Positions 1 to 8,518 of a DNA stretch of 64,000 nt are shown here, one piece after another. A program made the position numbers and the translations under genes. The DNA lies in NCBI RefSeq assembly GCF_001718195.1, contig NZ_MCNV01000002.1, positions 496,001 through 560,000 of the forward strand. The letters run 5' to 3'. Position 1 is the stretch's first letter; each line of letters starts with the position of its first letter. Source of the stretch: Paraburkholderia nodosa. Its GTDB lineage: Bacteria; Pseudomonadota; Gammaproteobacteria; Burkholderiales; Burkholderiaceae. A model generated the notes under the pieces. The model ran no database searches. It saw only the letters and a program-made list of their open reading frames with translations, and was not told the DNA's origin.

Positions 1-828
1 GCAGAAAATATCGAGAAACGAGTGCGCGCTGCCAATGAACGTCGTGCGGTCTGCATCTTCGGCGAGCACCGCGGCGCGGCGCTCGCGCGTCGCCGTCACG
101 GTGGCATCGCTTCCACTCGTGCTTTCGAGGCCAACCCGGTAGACGAAGTGCTCGCCGCCAAAGGCGATCCGCTGGCCGTCTTCGAGCTTGACCGCATGAT
201 CGTCGAGTCGCTGTCCGTCAAGGAACGTGCCGTTGGTGCTGCCCAGATCTTCGACGTACATCGCATCGTCTTCGGCGTAGATGTGCGCATGACGGCGCGA
301 CAAATAGTTCACCTGGTGCGGATACGCGTCGTGATACTGCGAAAAGGTCTCGTCGGCCTTGCTGACGAGGAACGGAAAGCTCGTCACGACGATCTGCTGC
401 AAACCCAGATCGGCGCGCACCGGCGTGAGCGTCACCACGGTCGCCCGCGCGGTCGCCCGCACCGTACGCGGCGCGAAGCTCACGCGAAACGCGAGCGCGC
501 CGGCAAAGCTGAGTTCGTCGCCGTCTTTGAGAACGTGAGGCTTCTGGGTGACTTCGATGCCATTGACCGCCGTGCCGTTCTTGCTGCCCAGGTCGGCCAC
601 GTAGGCCGCCGCGCCCTCGCGGAAGATGCGCGCATGACGGCGCGAGACATCGACGACTACCTCGGGCTTCGCCTCGGCAAAAGGCGGCTGGGTCCGCCCG
701 ACTGCGAAAAGATCCTTGTCGATGCGGATCTCGCCCAGCTCTGCATGCGATATCGGCCGCAGCACGATATCGAACGTTCGGTCGAGCGATGTCTGGCTCT
801 CGGCAATGGAAGCGGCGTCAGGCACCAT
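1..828 (-). CDS. Tandem FHA-domain protein (C-terminus outside window)
   Basis: The minus strand reads open from an ATG at 828 to the window edge (276 codons, no stop), so the protein is truncated by the window and not by mutation. Two forkhead-associated domains are visible, at about residues 20-120 and 140-235. Each carries the phosphothreonine-binding signature: SRRHA (62-66) with LGSKNGT (80-86), and SRRHA (177-181) with LGSTNGT (195-201). FHA domains bind phosphothreonine peptides, so the protein is probably an adaptor in a Ser/Thr phosphorylation pathway; no kinase or phosphatase gene lies inside the window. No signal peptide or membrane segment is seen in the visible part. The start is the first good ATG, but the frame is open a little further upstream. 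The domain call is firm; the pathway is unknown. Confidence 0.88.
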   Translation of the reverse strand, partial: MVPDAASIAESQTSLDRTFDIVLRPISHAELGEIRIDKDLFAVGRTQPPFAEAKPEVVVDVSRRHARIFREGAAAYVADLGSKNGTAVNGIEVTQKPHVLKDGDELSFAGALAFRVSFAPRTVRATARATVVTLTPVRADLGLQQIVVTSFPFLVSKADETFSQYHDAYPHQVNYLSRRHAHIYAEDDAMYVEDLGSTNGTFLDGQRLDDHAVKLEDGQRIAFGGEHFVYRVGLESTSGSDATVTATRERRAAVLAEDADRTTFIGSAHSFLDIFC

Positions 829-1005
829 GATTCCGCCAGCGATCAGCAGTTGTGAGCCGGGACGCGCGTGGCGCAGGCGCCGCGTGCGCACTGACTCTCC
901 GTGTGGAGCCGCGCGCCTTGCACATGGCGATCGGGGTGTGAGAAAAGTGTAGGCGACTGTTGGCTGGAGTCAAACAACTGACGCGGCCCGCTGCGACCAG
1001 CGCGC

Positions 1006-2487
1006 TCACTTGACGGGCGCTGCCGACACAGCGGAATTCGAGGCCACGCTGGCGACATCGACGTCGGGCCAGCCGCCGCCGATTGCCTTGTAGAGGGTGA
1101 CGGTGTCGCTCAGGATCAGTTCATGGTTGGACAAAAGCGACTGTTCTGCGTTTGCGAGCGAACGTTCGGACTCCAATACTTCGAGCTGCGACACCAGCCC
1201 TTCCTTCAACTGCGCCTCGACCTGCGCCGCGACGGTGCGCAGCCGCTCGTTCTGCTGCAGCAGTTCGATGCGCTGCTTCTTATGCGCGTCGAGGTTCACG
1301 AGCGCGTTCTCGACTTCTTCGAACGCCGTGAACACCACCTGGCGATACTGCTCTTCGGCGACCTTGCTCTGGGCCTCGGTCGTCTTGATGTGGGCATGCA
1401 CGCTGGGGTCGAACATCGGGAAGTCGATGCTCGGCATGAAGCTCAGCGTGAACACCTTGAATAGATCGGAGAGCGAGAACGCGGCCGTACCGGCGCGGCC
1501 CGTAAGACTGAGAGTCGGCAATTGCGCGAGCCGCGCGGAACCGACTTCGTCATATGATTCGAGAATGCGGTACTGCGCGGCCACCACATCGGGACGGCGC
1601 CCCAGCAGCTGCGCGGGCAGGCCCATGGGCACATCCGGCAACTTCACGCGCTCGCGCAACTGGCCCGACGGCATCTTGAACTCGCCGGCGGGCACGCCGA
1701 CCAGCGTGGAAAGCGCGTTTTCGGCGGTATCGCGCTCGCGGTGCAGTTCGAGCAGTTCGTTCGTGACGCCATTGACTTCCGCGCTCTGGCGCAGCACCTC
1801 GGTCTTGGGCGCGACACCGTTTGCGTACATCTGCTGGTAGATGGTGAGAATCTGCTTGTTCCGCCTGAGCGTGTCTTCCTCGTCGCGGATCTGATCGTCG
1901 AACTGGAGGATCTGGAAATAAGTGCTCGCCACTTTCGTAACGAGCGTCAAATAGCCTGAGCGCCAATCCGCTTCGCTAGCGTGATACTCGGCCTTTTGAG
2001 CCTGCACGCTTTTTTCGACTTTGCCCCAGATATCGATGTCCCAGTTGACCTGAGTGGCGACGTTATAAGTCTTCGAGAGCGCTAGCCCCGTGCTCTTCTC
2101 ATAGTCGATACCCGCGCCCGCGTCGACCGTGGGAAGTGCACCGGCCTGCACTTCCCCGATCTGCGCGCCGGCTACGCCAATGCGCGCCGCCAGCACCCGG
2201 ATATCGATATTGCCCGCAATCGCCTTTTGGATGAGTGTATTCAGGTAGGGATCGTCGAACTCTGTCCACCACTGCGGATTGACCGTATCGGCCGCGGAAA
2301 ACGTGCGGCTCGTATGCGCCCAGGCGTCCTTCTCAGGCATGTCCGGGCGCCGATACGCAGGCGTGCCCAGATCCGTGCAGCCGCACAGCGCCACGGCACA
2401 CAACCCGGCCGCTCCGACGACGCGGGTCAGCCAGCGCGACGCGCCGCGACATACGTGCGCGGCGGACGGCGAGAGCAGTGTGTTCAC
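1006..2487 (-). CDS. NodT-type outer membrane efflux lipoprotein (TolC/OprM family)
   Basis: A 493-residue outer membrane factor of the RND/NodT lipoprotein class. It starts at a GTG (2487) preceded by AAGGAG six bases upstream. The N-terminus is a lipoprotein signal ending in an LCGC lipobox, followed by the usual opening (the PAYRRPDMP stretch, then WWTEFDDPYLNTLI). The rest has two alpha-hairpin repeats rich in Ala, Gln and Glu, and the conserved GRRPDVVAAQ segment. Such proteins form the trimeric exit duct for tripartite efflux pumps or type I secretion. Unusually, no inner membrane pump or membrane-fusion gene is adjacent: its upstream neighbour on the same strand is a small double-glycine peptide gene 114 bp away, and downstream is the FHA gene. 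A second, unrelated NodT-type protein with its own pump lies at 57869-59437. Confidence 0.93.
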   Translation of the reverse strand: MNTLLSPSAAHVCRGASRWLTRVVGAAGLCAVALCGCTDLGTPAYRRPDMPEKDAWAHTSRTFSAADTVNPQWWTEFDDPYLNTLIQKAIAGNIDIRVLAARIGVAGAQIGEVQAGALPTVDAGAGIDYEKSTGLALSKTYNVATQVNWDIDIWGKVEKSVQAQKAEYHASEADWRSGYLTLVTKVASTYFQILQFDDQIRDEEDTLRRNKQILTIYQQMYANGVAPKTEVLRQSAEVNGVTNELLELHRERDTAENALSTLVGVPAGEFKMPSGQLRERVKLPDVPMGLPAQLLGRRPDVVAAQYRILESYDEVGSARLAQLPTLSLTGRAGTAAFSLSDLFKVFTLSFMPSIDFPMFDPSVHAHIKTTEAQSKVAEEQYRQVVFTAFEEVENALVNLDAHKKQRIELLQQNERLRTVAAQVEAQLKEGLVSQLEVLESERSLANAEQSLLSNHELILSDTVTLYKAIGGGWPDVDVASVASNSAVSAAPVK

Positions 2488-2562
2488 GATCGACTCCTTA
2501 AGGGAAAGGCGGCGAAGGACGCGACGAAGAAGCGGTGTGCAGCGGATGCGGTGGAGGGCGGC

Positions 2563-2590
2563 GCCGTGGAGGCGGGTAAGCCTCCACGGC
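2563..2590 (-). terminator. Strong hairpin between the double-glycine peptide gene and the efflux lipoprotein gene
   Basis: A perfect 11-bp inverted repeat (GCCGTGGAGGC and its complement) flanks a six-base loop, starting 11 bases after the stop of the small peptide gene. No T-run follows on either strand, so it is either a weak terminator or an mRNA processing/stabilising hairpin that would make the short gene more abundant than the downstream lipoprotein gene. The structure is seen directly; the role is inferred. Confidence 0.55.
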
Positions 2591-2601
2591 TGGCAGCACG
2601 A

Positions 2602-2871
2602 TCAGAAGTTGATCGTGTTGTGAGCCGTTTGCACGGGGTTGGTCGAAGCGTGGAGGTTGTTCACGAACGCCACGTCGTTGCCCGTGTTGGACAGGATGGT
2701 GTTCGTCTGGCCGATCAACTGCGATGCGGAGAAGTTGGTGGAGTCGACCTTCACGCTCGGCATCGTCGGGTAGCAGACGGGCCACAGGCCCAGGCCGCCG
2801 CGCACGGCGCTCATTTCACGGCGGTCGAGTTCTTGCGCGACGCTCAGGTCGGCGATCATCAGCTTGCTCAT
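2602..2871 (-). CDS. Small peptide precursor with double-glycine leader
   Basis: An 89-residue protein. The ATG at 2871 has a GGAG box seven bases upstream, which favours it over a longer frame starting near 3003. The first 26 residues look like a double-glycine leader: GG at 25-26, hydrophobic residues at -4 (Val), -7 (Met) and -12 (Leu), and the run ELDRREMSAVRGG. Leaders of this type are cut by C39-peptidase ABC exporters during secretion of bacteriocins, microcins and related peptides. The predicted 63-residue mature part is rich in Asn, Thr and Ser, has one Cys and a short aromatic start (LGLWPVCYP); I do not recognise it. It lies directly upstream of a TolC-like gene on the same strand, fitting an exported product, but no C39 ABC exporter is in the window. 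The function is unknown. Confidence 0.72.
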   Translation of the reverse strand: MSKLMIADLSVAQELDRREMSAVRGGLGLWPVCYPTMPSVKVDSTNFSASQLIGQTNTILSNTGNDVAFVNNLHASTNPVQTAHNTINF

Positions 2872-3194
2872 GGCAGTTCTCCAGGAATGGATGCAACACT
2901 GTTGGGATTGTGAGCTGCATGGTTGCGGGCTCGGGTCCAACAAGGCATGAGGCGTGCCAGATGCACGAGTGCGCGTGCGCACGGCGCGCATCGCCCGTCG
3001 CATAAGGACTGTTCTGGAATTCCCGGAGTCTCACGCGCGGCGCGTGGCGCGTGCGCGTCGTGCGTGGTGATGGGCGCGCGCCAACGCGTCGATCGGCTTA
3101 TGTTGGCGCGCTACGAACACTGTTTGCTGGGGGAAAGTGAAAGCGTCGCAAACGTTCGAATCATCCCGCAACATTCGCGATCGATTCGTATGGA
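2872..3194. other. Intergenic region upstream of the double-glycine peptide gene
   Basis: About 320 bp between the peptide gene and the DUF4399 gene, both on the minus strand. It must hold the promoter of the peptide gene, but I find no convincing -35/-10 pair or sigma-54 site. Reading frames here are shadows or short, without ribosome binding sites. Confidence 0.4.
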
Positions 3195-3620
3195 TCACTT
3201 AACGTAAATGGTGATCTTCTTCGAGTACACCGGCGGGTTGTGCGGCACGTGGTGGGCGTCGCCCATCAGCAGCTGCAGCGTATGTTTGCCCGGCGGCAAC
3301 TGCAGCATCGTTTCGGTCTGGCCGGCGCCGAAGTGAAGGTGATTGCGATCGGATGGAATGGGCTGATCCATCGGCGGCAAGTCCGTATCGACGAGCAGGT
3401 GGTGGTGGCCCGTATTGGGAAACTCGACTTCCGCGGGCGCCACGCCCATGTTGCGCAGGCCGAACCAGACGCGAAATGGCCGCCCGGCCGGCATGACCTG
3501 GCCGTCGTTGGGCCAGCCGATATAAACGTGCGCGTTCGGGTCGACCGGCGTCGTGCCTGCTTGCGCCGCACCGCCCGCGAGCAGCACGAGGCTGGCAGCA
3601 AAAACGAGGAACCTGTTCAT
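3195..3620 (-). CDS. Exported DUF4399 family protein, copy 2
   Basis: A 141-residue exported protein. The ATG at 3620 (MNRFLVFAA) has GGGAG eight bases upstream; an in-frame GTG at 3629 is less likely. A classic signal peptide ending near AQA is followed by one DUF4399 domain with its hallmark clusters TGHHHLLVDTD, IPSDRNHLHFGAG and PGKHTLQLLMGD, ending in the PVYSKKITI strand. The family is small, periplasmic and rich in conserved His and Asp; its biochemical role is not established, although the His clusters suggest metal binding. It is a tandem paralogue of the gene at 3672-4097, of the same length and with near-identical central motifs. The upstream copy reads into this one after 51 bp, so they probably share a transcript. 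Confidence 0.88.
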   Translation of the reverse strand: MNRFLVFAASLVLLAGGAAQAGTTPVDPNAHVYIGWPNDGQVMPAGRPFRVWFGLRNMGVAPAEVEFPNTGHHHLLVDTDLPPMDQPIPSDRNHLHFGAGQTETMLQLPPGKHTLQLLMGDAHHVPHNPPVYSKKITIYVK

Positions 3621-3671
3621 GGCGTGCACTCCCGCTTCTTTTGCGCTGCGGCCAAAGCCGGATGTCCTTCG

Positions 3672-4097
3672 CTACTTGACCGTGACCGTGATCTTCTTCG
3701 AGTAGACCGGAGGATCGTGCGGCACGTGATTGTAGTCGCCCATCAGCAACTGCAGCGTGTGCTTGCCCGGCGCAAGCTCGACCCGGGCTTCCGTTTCGCC
3801 CGCGCCGAAATGCAAATGATTGCGATCCGACGGGATCGGCTGATCGAGCGGCGGCAGGTCCGTGTCGATGAGCAAGTGATGATGGCCCGTGTTCGCCTTG
3901 TTGATCCCCTTGGGGCAAACGCCCATGTTGCGCAGGCCCATGCGCACCCAGAACTTGCCGGTGGGAATCGTCGCGCCGTCGGGCGGCCAGATGATGTAGA
4001 CCTCCGCGCCGGGCGGCGACGGGGTGCGCTCGGCAAACGCGAGGCGCGGCATCAGAACGGCCGCTGCCAGGGCCAACAGGGTTGCTCTTCGTTGCAT
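3672..4097 (-). CDS. Exported DUF4399 family protein, copy 1
   Basis: A 141-residue protein with a signal peptide (MQRRATLLALAAAVLMPRLAFA) and one DUF4399 domain. The ATG at 4097 has AAGGAG upstream. The motifs TGHHHLLIDTD, SDRNHLHFGAG and GKHTLQLLMGD match its downstream paralogue almost residue for residue. Differences cluster in the signal peptide and in residues 30-70, where this copy has an extra Cys (VCPKGINK). The pair looks like a local duplication that diverged at the N-terminal half. It is probably periplasmic; a metal-binding or structural role is a guess. It is divergent from the SUMF1-like/molybdenum hydroxylase operon. Confidence 0.88.
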   Translation of the reverse strand: MQRRATLLALAAAVLMPRLAFAERTPSPPGAEVYIIWPPDGATIPTGKFWVRMGLRNMGVCPKGINKANTGHHHLLIDTDLPPLDQPIPSDRNHLHFGAGETEARVELAPGKHTLQLLMGDYNHVPHDPPVYSKKITVTVK

Positions 4098-4399
4098 CTT
4101 CGTGCTCCTTGTTCGGCAGACGGCGCGCCGCTTTGGAGTTCGGTGCGTGTTCTACAGCTTAGGACGGATTCAAGCGGACGGAGATAAATCGGCGCCGCGC
4201 GTGCCGGTGCCACCGAGTTACTGCATCGCGCGGCGTGCGTGCTATTTTGTAGTTGTGCGCAGGCAGTGCCTGTGCCGGCGGCGGCCCGCGTTTCATGCGA
4301 GCGCGGCTGGCGACTGCAGCGGGGTAGCGCACCGTCGGCATTGAAAGGCGATGACGCCTGGGTATGCACCCGGGTTGGCACCTGATAGGGAGAACGAAC
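4098..4399. promoter_or_regulatory. Divergent intergenic region between DUF4399 genes and the hydroxylase operon
   Basis: Roughly 300 bp separate the minus-strand DUF4399 pair from the plus-strand operon starting at 4400, so both promoters should be here. I see a fair ribosome binding site (AGGGAGA) before 4400 but no clear sigma-70 or sigma-54 promoter and no strong dyad. Confidence 0.4.
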
Positions 4400-5752
4400 A
4401 TGTGGCGGCTAGTGTTGCCTGTGTGCCTCTTGATCTCGCTAGGCCTGACTTCGACGCTACGTTCGGCCGCGCCGGCAGCGCATGACCGTTCGGCTCCGGC
4501 ACGCGAGCAGCCGCGTCTCGAGCCGCAAGCTCCTGGCCGGTACGCAAGCGCCCACGCCGGACATGAGCGCCTCACCGCGGCCGGCGCAGCGCGGCAACGC
4601 TATGGCGTCGCGATCGTGCGCGTTGGCCTGATGCCGAAAGACACCTCCCAGGAATACGAAATCACGTTCTGGAATTCGATCAAGGACAGTCAATACGCGA
4701 GCGACTATGAGGCGTATCTGAAGGCCTATCCGAACGGACGCTTCGCGCCGCTCGCGCAGGCCCGCCTGACGCGTTTGCGTGCGGAGGCATCGAAACCCGC
4801 TGCAGCCTCCGCCACGCCCGCTGCTTCCACCCCGCACCCGGCTAACACCCCCGCGGCCGCCGCTCCCACCCCGGCACCCGCGCCAGCGCCTCAGGCAAAG
4901 ACACCGCCGCCCCCACCCGCGCAGACCACGGCAGCGCCCGCCTCCGCACCGCCGGGCGCCGCGACGAACGCGGCAACGGCTGCAGCTGCGGCGGCAGTTG
5001 CTGCCAAGGGCAATCCGGCCATTTCGAAGCCGGGTCCACACGACATTCAGGACTGCCCAGCTTGCCCGGTGCTGGTCGCGGTGACGCCCGGCAACTTCAC
5101 CATGGGCATCGACACCGACGACGCCTCGGAGCGGCCCGCGCACCACGTGACGATCAGCCATAGTTACGCGCTCGCGAAGTATGCGGTGACGGTGGCGCAG
5201 TGGAACGCGTGCGTTGCCGCGAGCGCCTGCCCGCGCCTGTCGAACGAGAACAACGCCTCGCCGAACGCCCCCGTGCGCGACCTGAGCTGGGACGACGCGC
5301 AGCAGTACGTGAAATGGCTTTCGAAGATCAGCGGCAAGCCCTACCGCCTGCCGACGGAAGCGGAATGGGAATATGCCGCGCGCGCCGGCACCGAAACGCG
5401 CTACTGGTGGGGCAACGACATGCGCAAGGGCACGGCGAACTGCAAGGACTGTGGCCCGCCGTGGCACGTCGAGGCGCCCGACGACGTCGGGTCGTTCCCG
5501 GCCAATGCGTTTGGCTTCTACGACATGGCCGGCGGCGTTTGGGAATGGGTCAGCGACTGCTGGCACAACTCGTACAAGAACGCGCCGAACGATGGCCACT
5601 CGTGGGACGAGCCCAACTGCCAGACGCGCGTGATTCGCGGCGGATCGTGGCGTGACGGCGCGGGCTATATGCTCGCCGCCACGCGCTTCAAATACGACAG
5701 CAGCGTTCGCTACGAAGCCAATGGATTTCGCGTAGCGCGCGACATGAAATAA
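4400..5752 (+). CDS. SUMF1/formylglycine-enzyme-like protein without catalytic cysteines
   Basis: A 450-residue exported or membrane-anchored protein. I place the start at the ATG at 4400 ([11 protein letters not shown]), preceded by AGGGAGA; an in-frame ATG at 4364 lacks one. The order is: N-terminal hydrophobic segment, a short repeat of the kind often found beside SUMF1 domains ([19 protein letters not shown], about 105-125), a Pro/Ala-rich linker (about 130-210), then an FGE-sulfatase domain to the end ([59 protein letters not shown]). True formylglycine-generating enzymes carry two cysteines just after RGGSW; here that stretch is [13 protein letters not shown], with none. So it is unlikely to make formylglycine. 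It lies 36 bp upstream of the molybdenum hydroxylase genes, with which it is probably co-transcribed. Confidence 0.87.
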   Translation: MWRLVLPVCLLISLGLTSTLRSAAPAAHDRSAPAREQPRLEPQAPGRYASAHAGHERLTAAGAARQRYGVAIVRVGLMPKDTSQEYEITFWNSIKDSQYASDYEAYLKAYPNGRFAPLAQARLTRLRAEASKPAAASATPAASTPHPANTPAAAAPTPAPAPAPQAKTPPPPPAQTTAAPASAPPGAATNAATAAAAAAVAAKGNPAISKPGPHDIQDCPACPVLVAVTPGNFTMGIDTDDASERPAHHVTISHSYALAKYAVTVAQWNACVAASACPRLSNENNASPNAPVRDLSWDDAQQYVKWLSKISGKPYRLPTEAEWEYAARAGTETRYWWGNDMRKGTANCKDCGPPWHVEAPDDVGSFPANAFGFYDMAGGVWEWVSDCWHNSYKNAPNDGHSWDEPNCQTRVIRGGSWRDGAGYMLAATRFKYDSSVRYEANGFRVARDMK

Positions 5753-5788
5753 TGCGGATCGCGCTGCGGGTCTCGCCTGGAGACGCAC

Positions 5789-8518
5789 ATGGCTTGCGAT
5801 GTTCCGATCACTCGCCGGACATTCCTCAAGGCCATGGGGAGCGGCGCGGTCACGATGTCAGTCAGTTCCATCACCGCGTTCACGGCCGCCAGCCCAACCG
5901 TACCAGGCGCGACGCGCGCCCACTCCGCACTACCGCCGCCGAACGGCACACCCGACTGGGCGCCGGAGCCCGGCAAGGCGCGCTGGCGCATCGAGGGCGT
6001 GAGCAAGGTCACGGGTGCGAAGATCTACGCGCGTGATTACAAGGCGCGCGACTTCGAAGGCTGGCCGAAAGAAGAAAACTGGCTATATGCGCTGAGATGC
6101 AATTGCGTCGACAAGAATTTCGAAGGCTTCGATCTGAGCGTATTGCCGCGCAATCTTCGCCCGATCGCCGTGGTATCCAACCAGACGTTGAATGACAATC
6201 GCATCTATCTCGCGGCCGAAAAGGATCCGGTCGCTAGCCAGGATATCTATCTTTTCGCGCAGAAGGGCAAACCTGCCAATTGCTACGGCCAGCCCGTCGC
6301 CTTGTTGATCTTCGAAGACTTCGATACGTATCGCCGCGCAAAGAAACTGCTCGATTTCAACGAGTCCGTGATCCGTTACGGCGCAACGGTACCGGAAAGC
6401 GCCATCACCACTTTGTATCCGTCCGCGTCCAAGGTTTATGTGCGCGACGACGCGAGGTCGTTTTCGAACCTCCAGCGTAGCAGCCTCCCCTTTGAGAAGT
6501 TCACCAAGGCACGCGACAGCGCAAGTAAAGAAATTTACGATCTGGCCAGCGCCAGGGTCGACAGCAAGGCCTGGCACCAGTTCGATGGCGCCTTCAGAAC
6601 GCCCGCAATCGATCCCGTCTTCATGGAACCGGAGTCGGGACTCGCGTGGTTTCAGGCGGATTCCGGTTGTCTGAACCTGGTGCTCGGCACACAATCACCG
6701 CGCGGCGACTGCATATCCGCATGTAAGTTGTTCAAGGACAGCAATATCAACGTCAAGCACGTTCACGTGATCAGTTGCTACCCAGGCGGCGGATTCGGCG
6801 GCCGCGACGAATCGTATTTTCCCGTTTATCTCGCGCTCGCCGCGCCCTTCGCGAAGGGGGCGTTGCGCTGGCAGCAATCGCGCTATGAACAATTCCAGGT
6901 CGGATTGAAACGCGCGGAGACGGATTTCACGGAGTCCATCTGGCTCGACGAGAGCGGCAAGCTCCAGGCGCTCGTCAGTTCCTTCAGCTTCAATGGCGGC
7001 GCCAAGGAAAATCTCACAGGCCCCGTTGGCGACCTTGCCGCCATGAGCGCCATGAGTTGCTACGACATTCCGCGCGCCATTGCGCAAAGCTCCGTGAGTT
7101 ATACGCCCGCGTTGTTCGGCGGCTCGCAGCGCGGCTTCGGCGGTCCTCAGGCTTACCTCGCCATCGAAACGCTCATGGACGAGGCCGCCCAGGCGCTGCA
7201 CAAAAGTCCATTCGACATCCGACGCACTAACCTGCTCCGCAAGCAGCACGGCAAAACGCTCACTGGCGCACCCATTCTGTTCCATCTGCAACTCGCCGAG
7301 CTGCTGAACCAGCTTGAGGCCCACGAGTTATGGCGCAACAGGGAAAGCGTGCGCGCGCAACGCCACGCGCTCGGGTTACGGTATGGCGTTGGGCTCGCCA
7401 TGTCGAACCAGGCCTACGGTACCGGCAAAGACGCCGTATTCGCGATGGTGCAGATTCAGCCGAACGCGGGCCTGCATGTGCTCACGCATTACACGGACAT
7501 GGGCAATGGCGCGGCGACGACGTTGGCCCTGGCTCCTGCGGCGTGCCTTGGGCAGAACGCGCAGAAAATCACCATGAACGAAGTCGAGGCGTTTCAGATA
7601 CCGGGTTTCGATTACACAAAGCTGGGCATCCTGGATGCTACCGGAAGCAAAGCGATCTCGGCCCCCTTCGGTTCTTCGAGCGCCTGCCTCGGTGCGTTCC
7701 ATCACTTTCAGGCCGTAGATCGCGCCGCGATGGTGTTGATGCTGCAAAGCGTGCTGCCTGCCGCACGCGCAATATGGAACAACCCGCACATCGAGCGGCA
7801 TGACCTCACGTGGACAAATGGCAAGCTGACCGCGGCCGGTCACCCGGCAATCAGCTGGCCCGCGTTGCTCGACGAGATCAACCGCCAGCAGTTGCCTACC
7901 GTGGCCGCCGCCCATGTGACCTATGCCGGCGGATTCTGGAGAAGCCGGTACACGTTCGCCTCGGGCGCCGTCGAGATGGACTGCGACTTCATAGCCGTTG
8001 GCCCCGATACGCACCATCTCAAGGGCTTGCCTCACGGCAAGTTGCTGCCGCCACACGATACGTTCAATTTCGGGCGCACGAACTATGCGCCTTCGGCAGC
8101 GCTCGTCGCGGTGTCCGTGAACCCCGAAAGCGGCCACGTAAAGGTCGAAGAGGTCGTCACGACACTCAGCGCCGGCCGCCTGATCTGTCCTGAAATCGTG
8201 CAAGGCCAGTCGCAAGGCGCGGTGGCCATGGCGATGAGCAATGTGCTGAGCGAAGCGTGTCCGCTGGGCAATCACGGCCCCGGCGACGGCACGTGGAATC
8301 TCGACCGCTACCTCATCACGCGCATGACCGACGTCCCGCGGCAGGAACTGATCGCGCTGCCGCCGCCGGAAGGGGACCATCACAGCGCGCGCGGCATCGG
8401 CGAGGCCGTGATGTGCCCCATTGCGCCGGCACTGCTGAATGCGCTGGCCATGGCAACCGGGCATCGCTTCAGGGAAACCCCCGTCACGCCCGACAAGATA
8501 CGCGAGGCCCTGCAGTGA
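5789..8518 (+). CDS. Periplasmic molybdenum hydroxylase, molybdopterin-binding subunit (isoquinoline 1-oxidoreductase/aldehyde dehydrogenase type)
   Basis: A 909-residue large subunit of the xanthine oxidase family. The N-terminus has a twin-arginine signal (TRRTFLKAMGSGAVT), so it should be folded with cofactor in the cytoplasm and exported by Tat. Molybdenum-cofactor signatures are present: GGGFGGRDES near residue 333, GGSQRGFGGPQ near 443, and the C-terminal GIGEAVM with the candidate catalytic Glu at 872. The family hydroxylates aldehydes or N-heteroaromatics with water as the oxygen source; the substrate cannot be told from sequence. The gene overlaps the 2Fe-2S subunit by four bases and is followed by a di-haem cytochrome, giving a complete path from the substrate to cytochrome c. 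No XdhC-type maturation factor is seen nearby. Confidence 0.93.
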   Translation: MACDVPITRRTFLKAMGSGAVTMSVSSITAFTAASPTVPGATRAHSALPPPNGTPDWAPEPGKARWRIEGVSKVTGAKIYARDYKARDFEGWPKEENWLYALRCNCVDKNFEGFDLSVLPRNLRPIAVVSNQTLNDNRIYLAAEKDPVASQDIYLFAQKGKPANCYGQPVALLIFEDFDTYRRAKKLLDFNESVIRYGATVPESAITTLYPSASKVYVRDDARSFSNLQRSSLPFEKFTKARDSASKEIYDLASARVDSKAWHQFDGAFRTPAIDPVFMEPESGLAWFQADSGCLNLVLGTQSPRGDCISACKLFKDSNINVKHVHVISCYPGGGFGGRDESYFPVYLALAAPFAKGALRWQQSRYEQFQVGLKRAETDFTESIWLDESGKLQALVSSFSFNGGAKENLTGPVGDLAAMSAMSCYDIPRAIAQSSVSYTPALFGGSQRGFGGPQAYLAIETLMDEAAQALHKSPFDIRRTNLLRKQHGKTLTGAPILFHLQLAELLNQLEAHELWRNRESVRAQRHALGLRYGVGLAMSNQAYGTGKDAVFAMVQIQPNAGLHVLTHYTDMGNGAATTLALAPAACLGQNAQKITMNEVEAFQIPGFDYTKLGILDATGSKAISAPFGSSSACLGAFHHFQAVDRAAMVLMLQSVLPAARAIWNNPHIERHDLTWTNGKLTAAGHPAISWPALLDEINRQQLPTVAAAHVTYAGGFWRSRYTFASGAVEMDCDFIAVGPDTHHLKGLPHGKLLPPHDTFNFGRTNYAPSAALVAVSVNPESGHVKVEEVVTTLSAGRLICPEIVQGQSQGAVAMAMSNVLSEACPLGNHGPGDGTWNLDRYLITRMTDVPRQELIALPPPEGDHHSARGIGEAVMCPIAPALLNALAMATGHRFRETPVTPDKIREALQ

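Noticed and set aside
22..855. Plus-strand frame at the left edge
   Set aside because: The minus strand encodes two clear FHA domains over the same bases; the plus frame gives a basic low-complexity product.
2602..3003. Longer form of the double-glycine peptide starting near 3003
   Set aside because: The extra 44 residues are Arg/Ser/Thr/Cys-rich with no ribosome binding site; the inner ATG at 2871 has a good one and gives a perfect leader at the N-terminus.
4400..5752. Assignment as a true formylglycine-generating enzyme
   Set aside because: The two cysteines required after RGGSW are missing and no sulfatase gene is present in the window.
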